The translations under genes and the position numbers were made by a program. Below are positions 8,294 through 16,745 of a DNA stretch of 64,000 nt, one piece after another; position 1 is the first letter of the stretch, and the number at the start of each line of letters is the position of its first letter. Source of the DNA: Maricaulis sp. (GTDB lineage Bacteria; Pseudomonadota; Alphaproteobacteria; Caulobacterales; Maricaulaceae). Location: the NCBI RefSeq assembly GCF_030149515.1, contig NZ_JASBRI010000006.1, positions 1-64,000 of the forward strand, written 5' to 3'. The notes beneath the pieces were generated by a model. It was not told the DNA's origin, searched no databases, and saw only the letters and a program-made list of their open reading frames with translations.

Positions 8294-10333
8294 CTACTCG
8301 GCGCTCAAACGCTCGCTTTCCAGCATCGCCAACGCCTGGCGGTATTGAGCCCGGGCGTCGGCAGGCACCCGGTGCATGACCGGTTCCAGCCGGTTCACCA
8401 TGGTTTCCCGGACGCGCGCCGCCTCCGGGCCTTCGCCCTGCCGCTCCAGCAGCTCCGCGAAGGTATTGGTCGCAGCGGCGTAGAGATAAATCCCCTTGGT
8501 GAGGCGTCCGGACCAGTCCTCGACCTGGCTCAGCGACACCAAGAGATGCTCTAGGGACAACCGGGCCGAGTCATTGTCGCCCATCGCCATGAATATCCGC
8601 GCCTCGACCAGCGCTGCATGAAGCCGCGTATCTTCAAATCGCAACCCTTCGACAGCCGCCCAGGCCGAATGGGCCATGAAGGCAGTCGCGTCCAGATATG
8701 CCTGTCGCGCACCATCGACATTGCCGCTGAGCAGATTGGCCTCAGCCAGCCAGATCCGCTGGCGAATGCCCAGGAGCCGCCATTCCAGATTTGCAGGATC
8801 GTGCTCGATCAGGGCATCGGCCTCGTGCGAGGCCGCCGTCAGTATGTCCAACGCTGCCGCGATACCCTCGGGCCGGCTTTGCGAACCAGCGGCCATATAA
8901 AGCCGCGCCAGGCTATACTCCGCCGACATGGCGCTCCGCCGAACACTCCAGTTGTCCGAATCGGCCAGTTCAGCCTCGTAGACACGAATCTGGTCACGAA
9001 CGAAACGCATCGCGACTTCACGCCCGTCCAGGGGCTCGGATACGTGCGCCATCCAGGCATAGGCGTCTGCGACATCGATCCAGGCCTGCTCGGATGCGCC
9101 CGACTGTTCCGCTATCCGAACAAACAGGTCCAGGGCCTGACGGAACTCGTCGCGCGCCACCTCGAACCGTCCCTGACCGACATAGAGCGTGCCGAGATTT
9201 GAGTGGGCATACGCCGCCTCGGCCTGCCATTCCAGATTATCCGGATCGTTCCCGAGCAATTGCTCGGACAGGTCGCGATACTCGACGAACCTGGCTTCGG
9301 CTGTTTCCAGGTCGGAGCGCCGCCAGGCGAAGTAACCGGCCCAATAGGCGCTTTGGGAGTGTTCGTAGATCCGCGCCGGAGAAGTCGGCTCCACGGCCAG
9401 GATGCGGCTGGTGGCCTCATATGCCGTTACGAAGTGACGATAGGCATTGTCCAGATCACCTTCGGCGCTGTCGATCTCGCCGAGGAGGTGGAATGCCCTG
9501 GCCCGGCGCCCCAGATCGTCCGGCGACATCTGGCGCGGATTCTGATCGTCATAGTATTCGATGACCTTCTCTCCGACAGCGTCAAGAACATCCAGTCGGC
9601 CAACGGGTTCCAGTTTCAAACGCAGATCGCTGAGCATGAATTCGATCAAATCCTCTGCCTCGGCCTTGCGCCGTTCAGCTTCGGATTGGGCCGAAATCGC
9701 AAACAGCGTCAGGGTGGCCATGATAAGCGACAGGGCAATCGAACTGCCTGTGATCGCCGTCACACGCCTTTGCCGGCGTTGCAAGTCCCGCTGGATAAGC
9801 TGATCGAGCCCCAGATCCAGAAGACCGGCGACCAGTTTGAGCAGCGCCATGCGGCGTCCGTCGCCACGCGGGCGGAAATCGGCCGCGACAGGTTCCGGTA
9901 CACCGTCTCCGGACGTCCGCAGGTTGGGCGGGAAACATTCCAGGTCGGACGCCATGCCGGCCGCCTCCGCGCCCGGTTCGCCGGCGACGACCGCGGCAAG
10001 GATATCGCCATCGGGGTTGATCTCGCGAAAGACACGGATCTCCTCGTTCACCCAGCGCGACCTTGCCGCGGCCGGAGAACACAGAACGATCAGGGTCTGC
10101 GAGTTCCCCAGCGCCTCACGCACCGAAGCCGACAGATCGCCGGATGCCGGAAGGTCCTCGCGATCCCGGAAAATCGGGGACAGGCGCCGGGGGACTTCGC
10201 CCTTTCCGGTTACCTGGCCGACCAGACGGGACGGCACGCGATAAGTCTCGAGCGCCCGGTGCAGCCGGCGCGCCCTTCCCTGATCGTCATGGCTGTAACT
10301 GATGAAAGCCCGATAGCGGCCGCTCGCGGTCAT
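8294..10333 (-). CDS. TIR-domain protein with transmembrane helix and TPR array
   Basis: A 679-residue protein. Residues about 7-165 form a TIR domain: it opens with YRAFISYSHDD, has the loop PIFRDREDLPASGDL, the strand TLIVLCSP and the helix RSRWVNEEI, which carries the Glu position (about 97-98) required for NAD+ cleavage in catalytic TIRs. A single hydrophobic segment (about 192-214) follows a basic stretch, so the TIR is expected in the cytoplasm and the rest in the periplasm by the positive-inside rule. Residues about 265-679 are TPR-like helices (for example HLLGEIDSAEGDLDNAYRHF). Start ATG 10333 is preferred to an upstream in-frame start at 10390 because the TIR motif begins just after it. 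It heads the three-gene minus-strand block. NAD+ hydrolase or signalling scaffold are both possible. Confidence 0.85.
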   Translation of the reverse strand: MTASGRYRAFISYSHDDQGRARRLHRALETYRVPSRLVGQVTGKGEVPRRLSPIFRDREDLPASGDLSASVREALGNSQTLIVLCSPAAARSRWVNEEIRVFREINPDGDILAAVVAGEPGAEAAGMASDLECFPPNLRTSGDGVPEPVAADFRPRGDGRRMALLKLVAGLLDLGLDQLIQRDLQRRQRRVTAITGSSIALSLIMATLTLFAISAQSEAERRKAEAEDLIEFMLSDLRLKLEPVGRLDVLDAVGEKVIEYYDDQNPRQMSPDDLGRRARAFHLLGEIDSAEGDLDNAYRHFVTAYEATSRILAVEPTSPARIYEHSQSAYWAGYFAWRRSDLETAEARFVEYRDLSEQLLGNDPDNLEWQAEAAYAHSNLGTLYVGQGRFEVARDEFRQALDLFVRIAEQSGASEQAWIDVADAYAWMAHVSEPLDGREVAMRFVRDQIRVYEAELADSDNWSVRRSAMSAEYSLARLYMAAGSQSRPEGIAAALDILTAASHEADALIEHDPANLEWRLLGIRQRIWLAEANLLSGNVDGARQAYLDATAFMAHSAWAAVEGLRFEDTRLHAALVEARIFMAMGDNDSARLSLEHLLVSLSQVEDWSGRLTKGIYLYAAATNTFAELLERQGEGPEAARVRETMVNRLEPVMHRVPADARAQYRQALAMLESERLSAE

Positions 10334-10604
10334 GATCACCCCGGTTTCCCCAAACGGGCCAATCATCGGGCCAATGCCGGGGCCATGCAACCTTACACAG
10401 CGACGCCAAGAGACCGCCGACGCCGGCTATCAACAGATTTGCGCTGGGTCGTCACCTGTCATGCTACCTGCGAGGCCAATCTGGAGAGCATGGGTCGCGG
10501 CAGTGGAGGGAGGGCAAGGTCGGGGAGGGTTGAAACGCAAGGCGAAGTTGGGGCTTCGCATTGGGCAAGGTATTGCGCCTGACCACATCCCCGACGCAGT
10601 ATGC

Positions 10605-10619
10605 CCTCCCCAGGGGAGG
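10605..10619. repeat. Palindromic element CCTCCCC-A-GGGGAGG
   Basis: A perfect 7-bp inverted repeat with a 1-base centre, followed by GTGTTTGGG and a small GCTC/GAGC repeat. This layout resembles dispersed intergenic palindromic elements common in alphaproteobacterial genomes. Only one copy is visible here, so repeat status is unproven. Confidence 0.4.
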
Positions 10620-10679
10620 TGTTTGGGACCGCTCGCAGTGAGCAGCTTTGGTTTTCTAACAGGTCAAGACCGTCAGCGC

Positions 10680-10695
10680 TGTGATAGGGATCACA
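10680..10695. promoter_or_regulatory. CRP-type binding site TGTGATAGGGATCACA
   Basis: Perfect TGTGA-N6-TCACA, the CRP consensus spacing. It is 347 bp upstream of the TIR gene start and 79 bp beyond the 3' end of edd, so if functional it most likely serves the TIR block. The Crp/Fnr regulator at the other end of the block is an obvious candidate, given its Arg-Glu...Arg recognition helix. Confidence 0.5.
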
Positions 10696-10773
10696 CCCGC
10701 TGTAATTGCGCGCCTTGTCGTTGATCGATACGCTTCAAGGCCACGGCCCGCGCCCCGGCGTGTCAACGCTGGA

Positions 10774-12630
10774 TCATGCGGGAACCGACGGCAGCGCCGT
10801 TTCGGAAACGCCGGCCAGGCCCGGGATGGTCAAACCGCCCTCCTCCGCAGGGCCAGCCAGCTGGCGGAAACCGGTAAACAACTCGCGACCCATACCGATC
10901 TGGGCGATAGGTGGAGCTTGCGTCAAAGGCCGGTCGCCGAAATCATCCACTTCGACCGTGAGCCTTCCCGAGGCCGCATCCAGCACAATCCGGTCACCAT
11001 CGCGCACTTGGGCGATCGGTCCGCCCAGTGCCGCTTCCGGGCTGACATGGATTGCCGCCGGCACCTTGCCTGACGCTCCCGACATACGTCCGTCAGTGAC
11101 CAGGGCCACCCTGAATCCCCGGTCCTGGAGCGAACCCAGTGCCGGGGTCAGTTTGTGCAGTTCCGGCATGCCGTTTGCCCGCGGTCCCTGGAAGCGCAAC
11201 ACTGCCACAAAGTCCCGCTCCAATTCTCCGGTCTTGAAGCGGTCGAGAAAATCTTCCTGACTTTCGAACACGAGGGCCCGCGCTTCGACAGTCCGGTGCT
11301 CGGGCTTGACGGCCGACACCTTGATCACCGAACGGCCAAGATTGCCGTCGAGCACTTTAAGGCCGCCATCCCGGGCAAAGGGTTCGGAGACCGGACGAAC
11401 GATGTCGAGATTGGCGCTTTCGGCGACAGCATGCCGCCACATCACGCCGTCTTCGCCTTCGAAGGGCTCGGCTGCGTACCGGCGCAGCCCCTGCCCCATC
11501 ACCGTCTGGACATCCTCGTGCAGCAGGCCCGCGTCGAGAAGCTCTCGAATAACGAATCCGAGCCCGCCGGCGGCGTGGAAATGGTTCACATCAGCGGGAC
11601 CGTTGGGATAAACGCGGCACAGCAGCGGCGTCGCCGAAGCGAGTTCGTCGAAATCGTCCCAGTCGATGTAGATTCCGGCCGCCCGGGCAATAGCCACAAT
11701 GTGAATGGTGTGATTGGTCGAACCGCCCGTGGCATGAAGCCCCACGATCGCATTCACGATCGAGCGTTCATCGACGATATCGGCCAGCGGAATATAGTTT
11801 TCACCCCCGGCCGTGATCTCCGCTGCGCGCCGGGCAGCGGCCCGGGTCAGCGCGTCGCGTAGCGGATCGTCCGGATTGAAGAAAGCGGCGCCCGGCAGGT
11901 GCAGGCCCATGATTTCCATGAGCATCTGATTGGAGTTCGCCGTCCCGTAGAAGGTGCAGGTTCCCGGTGAATGGTAGGATTTGCTTTCCGCGTCCAGCAG
12001 TGCGTCGCGTCCCACCTTGCCCTCGGCGTACAGCTGGCGGACCTTTGCCTTTTCCGGGTTCGGCAGGCCCGACCGCATCGGCCCTGCCGGTACAAAAATC
12101 ACGGGCAGATGCCCGAAGCGCAACGCCCCGATCAAGAGCCCGGGCACAATCTTGTCACACACCCCCAGGCAAAGGGCCGCGTCGAACATGTTGTGCGACA
12201 GGGCGATCGCCGTACCCATGGCGATGGCATCCCGGCTGAACAGGGAAAGCTCCATACCGGGTTGCCCCTGGGTGACACCGTCGCACATGGCCGGCACACC
12301 GCCGGCAACCTGGCCCACCGCTCCGACATCGTTGAGAGCCTGTTTGATGATGGCTGGAAAGCGCTCGAAAGGCTGATGCGCCGAAAGCATGTCATTGTAG
12401 GCTGTCACAATCCCGATATTGACCGAGTTGCCATCCTTCAGTGCGCGTTTGTCTGCCCCCGGACACGCGGCAAAGCCGTGAGCCAGGTTTCCGCAAGACA
12501 GGACGGAACGGTTCCGCCCGTCTTCGCGCGCGCCGCGCATCTGCGCGATGTAGGCAGAGCGGCTTCGGGCACTGCGCTCGCGGATCCGTTCGGTTACGGC
12601 GGCAATTGTGGGGTTGAGGCTTTGAGCCAT
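10774..12630 (-). CDS. edd: 6-phosphogluconate dehydratase
   Basis: A 618-residue Entner-Doudoroff enzyme that converts 6-phosphogluconate to 2-keto-3-deoxy-6-phosphogluconate, in the cytoplasm. The length and sequence match the IlvD/Edd family: [16 protein letters not shown] near the N-terminus, [20 protein letters not shown] (cluster cysteines) and the C-terminal [12 protein letters not shown]. The substrate-type signature [15 protein letters not shown] and overall length favour Edd over dihydroxyacid dehydratase, and the operon partners zwf and pgl confirm it. Start ATG 12630 has GGAAGG upstream; it overlaps nothing, since pgl ends at 12656. It is the third gene of zwf-pgl-edd. The next pathway gene, eda, and glk are not in this window. 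Confidence 0.96.
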   Translation of the reverse strand: MAQSLNPTIAAVTERIRERSARSRSAYIAQMRGAREDGRNRSVLSCGNLAHGFAACPGADKRALKDGNSVNIGIVTAYNDMLSAHQPFERFPAIIKQALNDVGAVGQVAGGVPAMCDGVTQGQPGMELSLFSRDAIAMGTAIALSHNMFDAALCLGVCDKIVPGLLIGALRFGHLPVIFVPAGPMRSGLPNPEKAKVRQLYAEGKVGRDALLDAESKSYHSPGTCTFYGTANSNQMLMEIMGLHLPGAAFFNPDDPLRDALTRAAARRAAEITAGGENYIPLADIVDERSIVNAIVGLHATGGSTNHTIHIVAIARAAGIYIDWDDFDELASATPLLCRVYPNGPADVNHFHAAGGLGFVIRELLDAGLLHEDVQTVMGQGLRRYAAEPFEGEDGVMWRHAVAESANLDIVRPVSEPFARDGGLKVLDGNLGRSVIKVSAVKPEHRTVEARALVFESQEDFLDRFKTGELERDFVAVLRFQGPRANGMPELHKLTPALGSLQDRGFRVALVTDGRMSGASGKVPAAIHVSPEAALGGPIAQVRDGDRIVLDAASGRLTVEVDDFGDRPLTQAPPIAQIGMGRELFTGFRQLAGPAEEGGLTIPGLAGVSETALPSVPA

Positions 12631-12655
12631 GGTTCGCCTTCCGTTGCGTTCAGGG

Positions 12656-13381
12656 TCAGTCCGTCCAGTGAATTTCCAGTGGCATGGCGGCATCTCGCAG
12701 GATGGCCCGGACCGGTAGATCGGCCTCGGGTCCCTCGGTCAGTGCCCGCTCCAACGTGTCGCGCTTGGCCGCTCCGGCAATCATCAAGATGATGCGCTTG
12801 GCTTGAGCAATGGCACCCAGGGTGAGTGTCATGCGCTGGACATGGGGGCCCGTAACATCTGTCTGGGCAGCCTGCACGGCGGCAACCCTGGCGCCGTTCC
12901 GGCTGAGCGCCCGGTCCAGTCCCTGGGCGCGGGGGAACCACGACGCCGTGTGTCCATCAGGTCCCATGCCCAACACGACCACGTCGGGCACATCCAACCC
13001 TGCAAGGCGTGCCTCCACCTCCTCCACCGCATCAAGGGGCGATGCTTCGGGGGTTTTGAGACCGAAGAAGCCGGCGGCGGCCGCCGGTCCCGCCAGCAGG
13101 GTCTCGCGGACGAAGGTTTCATTCGAGCCCGCCTCGCCCGGATCGACCCAGCGCTCATCGACCAGAACGACGCTGACGCGCGACCAGTCTAGATCAGAAC
13201 CCGACAACTCCCGATACAGGCCTGCGGGCGTGGAGCCGCCGGAAACGGCCAAAACGGCCCTGCCCCGCTGCGCGATGGCACGGGCGAGATCGTCGCGGAT
13301 GGTCGCGCACAGGCGGCTCGCCATCGCGTCCGCATCGGCATGTACCGTCATCGGCATGGCGGTATCAGTAAGAGATGGCAT
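12656..13381 (-). CDS. pgl: 6-phosphogluconolactonase
   Basis: A 241-residue cytosolic enzyme hydrolysing 6-phosphogluconolactone to 6-phosphogluconate, linking Zwf and Edd. Family motifs are present: [13 protein letters not shown] (sugar-phosphate loop), [10 protein letters not shown] and [14 protein letters not shown]. Length is normal. I keep the start at 13381, which has GGGAG 7 bp upstream and overlaps the end of zwf by 17 bp; a second in-frame ATG at 13357, 7 bp after the zwf stop, would remove eight residues and fits the family N-terminus (MPMTVHAD) equally well. Translational coupling to zwf is likely either way. Confidence 0.95.
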   Translation of the reverse strand: MPSLTDTAMPMTVHADADAMASRLCATIRDDLARAIAQRGRAVLAVSGGSTPAGLYRELSGSDLDWSRVSVVLVDERWVDPGEAGSNETFVRETLLAGPAAAAGFFGLKTPEASPLDAVEEVEARLAGLDVPDVVVLGMGPDGHTASWFPRAQGLDRALSRNGARVAAVQAAQTDVTGPHVQRMTLTLGAIAQAKRIILMIAGAAKRDTLERALTEGPEADLPVRAILRDAAMPLEIHWTD

Positions 13382-14843
13382 CGAACCACTCCCGGTCTTC
13401 GCGGGCCAACATCAGGGCGGAGGGCGTAGGTCCGTCCGTGCCGGCTTGATAGCCATAGAGCTTTGCCTGACTCTCGTCCCAGGCATGAATGATCCCGTCG
13501 ACCCAGCGCCAGGCGGCCTCGACCTCGTCACGACGCATGAACAGCGAGAGATTGCCGCGCACCACAGCCATCAGCAGCCGTTCGTAGGCATCGGGGTAGT
13601 TCGCCTCGAAATGCTCCGCGTAGGACAGGTTCAGCGGTACATAACGCAAGCGGAGACCGCCGGGGCCCGGGTCCTTGGTCATCAGCATCAGCTTGACGCC
13701 CTCGTCGGGCTGCAGCCGGATTACCAGGCGATTGGGATGTAACGCGCCCTTTGCGGCGCCGACGATATCGTGCGGAATCTGCTTGAATTGGACGATGATC
13801 TCCGAACGCCGTGACGCCATGCGCTTGCCCGTGCGCATGTAGAACGGCACCCCTGCCCAACGCCAATTGTCGACCTGGGCCCGGATAGCAACGAAGGTCT
13901 CCGTCTCCGTATCCGTACCGACCTCTTCGGCATAGCCGGGCACGGTTTCACCGCCAATCGCCCCGGCCTGATACTGGCCGCGCACGACATCATTTGCGAC
14001 GCTGGCAGGTGTAACCGGACGCAGTGCCTTGAGCACTTTCAGCTTTTCGGTGCGCACCGAATCCGCTTCGAGCGATTCCGGCGGCTCCATGGCAACCAGG
14101 CAGGCGAGTTGAAGCAGATGGTTCTGAACCATGTCGCGCAGGGCGCCGGAACGATCATAATAGCTCGCCCGCTTGCCCGCCCCCAGGGTCTCTGCAACCG
14201 TTATCTGGACATGGTCGATGCCATTGGCATTCCACATCGGCTCGAACAGATAGTTGGCAAAGCGCAGGATCAACAGATTCTGTACGGTTTCCTTTCCGAG
14301 ATAGTGGTCGATCCGGAAGATGTTGTTCTCATTGAACACTTCTCCGACCTTGTCGTTGATCGCACGGGCCGTGTGATAGTTCGATCCGATCGGCTTTTCC
14401 AATACGATGCGGGCGTTGGGCGTATTCAGCCCTTGCCGCGCCAGACCGGCACACACCGATCCGTAGATCGACGGTGGTAGCGCCAGATAGTAGAGCCGGA
14501 TCTTGTCATCGTCCGGATCGAGAGCATCCTTGAGCCTCGCCCAGCCTTCGCCCTCGCCGCTGGCATCGAGATCGACATAGTTCAGCCGTTCGGAAAACGC
14601 GGCCCAAGCCTTGCGCCGCGCATCGGTCACGTTGCCATTGTCGAATATGTGGGTGGACGCCAGCTCGCGAAACGCTTCTTGCGCCATCGGTTCGCGCGAA
14701 GCGGCCACGATCCGGGAATCGTCGGTGATCTGACCGTCGCACCAGCGGTGGAACAGGGCCGGGATGAGTTTGCGGAGCGCGAGATCACCGGTGGCGCCAA
14801 ACACAACAATATCAAACGGTTCAACGGGTACGAGTTCGGCCAT
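13365..14843 (-). CDS. zwf: Glucose-6-phosphate 1-dehydrogenase
   Basis: A 492-residue NAD(P)+-dependent dehydrogenase oxidising glucose 6-phosphate to the 6-phosphogluconolactone. The dinucleotide fold begins at once (DIVVFGATGDLALRK) and the catalytic signature RIDHYLGKE is intact, as is EKPIGSNY. Length is standard. The ATG at 14843 is chosen because the family N-terminus begins there; the frame is open for 28 further codons. First gene of zwf-pgl-edd. A perfect palindrome 54-69 bp upstream is a likely operator. Confidence 0.97.
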   Translation of the reverse strand: MAELVPVEPFDIVVFGATGDLALRKLIPALFHRWCDGQITDDSRIVAASREPMAQEAFRELASTHIFDNGNVTDARRKAWAAFSERLNYVDLDASGEGEGWARLKDALDPDDDKIRLYYLALPPSIYGSVCAGLARQGLNTPNARIVLEKPIGSNYHTARAINDKVGEVFNENNIFRIDHYLGKETVQNLLILRFANYLFEPMWNANGIDHVQITVAETLGAGKRASYYDRSGALRDMVQNHLLQLACLVAMEPPESLEADSVRTEKLKVLKALRPVTPASVANDVVRGQYQAGAIGGETVPGYAEEVGTDTETETFVAIRAQVDNWRWAGVPFYMRTGKRMASRRSEIIVQFKQIPHDIVGAAKGALHPNRLVIRLQPDEGVKLMLMTKDPGPGGLRLRYVPLNLSYAEHFEANYPDAYERLLMAVVRGNLSLFMRRDEVEAAWRWVDGIIHAWDESQAKLYGYQAGTDGPTPSALMLAREDREWFDAISY

Positions 14844-14896
14844 ACCTACGATCCAATCGAAAGCTTCAAAACGCTCATGCCCTATATATAGCGATA

Positions 14897-14912
14897 ATGT
14901 TACCCCTAACAT
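14897..14912. promoter_or_regulatory. Palindrome ATGTTA-CCCC-TAACAT upstream of zwf
   Basis: Perfect 6-bp inverted repeat around four bases, 53 bp before the zwf start codon. On the minus strand a TATATA box (14883-14890) follows at the right distance to be a -10 element, so the palindrome would cover the -35/spacer region, as expected for a repressor operator. The repressor is not identifiable here. The site also lies 120 bp before tamA on the other strand. Confidence 0.5.
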
Positions 14913-15032
14913 ACCCCTTTCCGGCAATCAGGGAAGCCAAGAAACAGCACGCAGCGGCGTGCGGGCACAAAACAGGGGAGGACATCGTTCATCGGCTCTT
15001 ATAGAAACAGGGGAAACTCGAGGTCGACCGGC

Positions 15033-16742
15033 GTGAGATCCATACTCCTTCCTGCATTGGCCTTGCTCGTATGCGATCCAGCCTTCGCCCAACCGTTGGC
15101 GGCCATTGAAGGCGTAGACGACGCCGAGCTTCGCGCCGCCCTGGAAACAGCGATTGGCGAGCGATCGGCGCAAGCCAATGGTACATCCAGTTCACTGCGC
15201 CAGGCACGCACCGCCGCTGGCCGGGCGCGCCGGCTCCTGCGCGCACGCGGCTACTACGGCGCCAGCGTCACGCCAGGCCTGAGGGCCGGGCGCCATCCTG
15301 TCGTCCGGATCGAACCGGGCCCCCAATTCCACATCGCGTCCATCGCAACCGAGGCCGGCGAGGATACACGGGCACGTGAGGTCGCCGGCGCGGCCCTTGC
15401 GATGTCTGCGGACCAGCCCCTCCAGGCCCGGGCCGTGATTGCTGCCGAGGCTCGCGGCCTCCTTGCGCTGCACGGTACCGGTTGGCCGGACGCGACGATC
15501 GGAGAGCGCGAGGTCATCGTCGACCATGCAACACATTCGGGCAATATCACATTCCGCTTCAATCCCGGCCCCTGGTCCACCTATGGCGAAATCGTTGGGG
15601 ACACAGCGCCCTGGCGGCCGCAATTTATCGCCCGGATGTCGCCATTCACAACTGGCGCCCCGGCCGATCGCGAGGAAATGCTTGCCTTCCAGCGGCGGCT
15701 CGATGCCTTGGAGAGCGTCCGGTCGGCCCGGATATCGCTTGGTCCGGTCGGCGAAGACGGGAACCGGCCCGTCGATGTGGCACTGACCGCGGCTCCGCGG
15801 CACTCCATCGAGACAGGCCTGAGCTATTCCACCAGCGACGGCGGCGGGGGCAATGCCCGCTGGACCCGGCGAAATCTGTTCGGCGGTGATGAGACGCTGA
15901 CCCTGACCGGTAATCTGGCAACGCTGAACCAGTCCCTGCGCGCAGAGATCTCACGGCCGCACTGGCGGCGTTTCGAGCAGACCCTGTTCGTTCACAGTGA
16001 ACTCAAGCATGAAGATACCGACGCCTACGAACAGGATCAGGCAGAGATCGGCGCAGAAATCACGCGGCAGGATGGCCGTCGCCACTATGGCGCGGGCGTC
16101 CGGCTGGATTGGTCCAGCGTTATCGATTCCCTGGGCCAGAGAGACGTGGTTACGGCCGCACTAGACCTGGTCGCCGGCTACGATTCCCGCAACGACCCTC
16201 TTGACCCTGATCGAGGCATGCGCGGAACGGTCCAGCTGACGCCGGCCACGACACTGGGCGATTGCAATTGCCAATATGTGCGTCTTGAACTGCGGGGCAG
16301 CGGATACCGGCGTCTCGGCGAAAACCTGGTGGCCGCGACCCGACTCCGCCTCGGCTCGGTGCTTGGAACATCCGCGTCTTCCATGCCGGCCGACCAGCGC
16401 TTCTATGCTGGCGGCGGAGGATCAGCCCGCGGGTTCGACTATCAATTGCTGAGCCCGCCTGCGCTGGACGGCACCCCCTTCGGTGGAACGTCGGTTGTCG
16501 AGACAAGCGTCGAACTGCGTTGGCGCGTCAATGAACGCTGGGGCGCGGTCGGCTTCCTGGATTCAGCGACGGCGGGCGAAGACAGCCAACCGGACATTTC
16601 CAACATGCGAAGCGCTGTCGGCATGGGCGTGCGCTATTATTTCGACTTCGCGCCTGTTCGCATCGACATTGCCACGCCGCTGGACCGGCGCGATGGCGAG
16701 GATCCGGTGCAAATCTATTTCAGCCTCGGTCAGGCATTCTGA
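15033..16742 (+). CDS. tamA: TamA-like outer-membrane assembly protein (BamA superfamily)
   Basis: A 569-residue outer-membrane protein, the barrel half of the translocation and assembly module that helps insert autotransporters and other outer-membrane proteins. It has a signal peptide (LLPALALLVCDPAFAQ), POTRA-type repeats over about residues 25-245 (RLLRARGYYGASVTPGL is typical) and a C-terminal Omp85 barrel from about 250. The Omp85 signature appears as RFYAGGGGSARGF, and the chain ends in Phe, the outer-membrane sorting signal. The start is a GTG at 15033 preceded by GAGG. The downstream tamB begins 3 bp after the stop, a standard tamAB operon. It is divergent from zwf. Confidence 0.92.
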   Translation: MRSILLPALALLVCDPAFAQPLAAIEGVDDAELRAALETAIGERSAQANGTSSSLRQARTAAGRARRLLRARGYYGASVTPGLRAGRHPVVRIEPGPQFHIASIATEAGEDTRAREVAGAALAMSADQPLQARAVIAAEARGLLALHGTGWPDATIGEREVIVDHATHSGNITFRFNPGPWSTYGEIVGDTAPWRPQFIARMSPFTTGAPADREEMLAFQRRLDALESVRSARISLGPVGEDGNRPVDVALTAAPRHSIETGLSYSTSDGGGGNARWTRRNLFGGDETLTLTGNLATLNQSLRAEISRPHWRRFEQTLFVHSELKHEDTDAYEQDQAEIGAEITRQDGRRHYGAGVRLDWSSVIDSLGQRDVVTAALDLVAGYDSRNDPLDPDRGMRGTVQLTPATTLGDCNCQYVRLELRGSGYRRLGENLVAATRLRLGSVLGTSASSMPADQRFYAGGGGSARGFDYQLLSPPALDGTPFGGTSVVETSVELRWRVNERWGAVGFLDSATAGEDSQPDISNMRSAVGMGVRYYFDFAPVRIDIATPLDRRDGEDPVQIYFSLGQAF

Positions 16743-16745
16743 TTC

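Larger units (their letters stand above)
10334..10773. other. 440-bp non-coding stretch between edd and the TIR block
   Basis: No credible gene in either strand. It holds a perfect CRP-type inverted repeat at 10680-10695 and a short GC-rich palindrome at 10605-10619 inside G-rich, repeat-like DNA (about 10495-10660). It is the leader of the TIR gene and the 3' flank of edd; I see no clear rho-independent terminator for edd. Confidence 0.7.
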
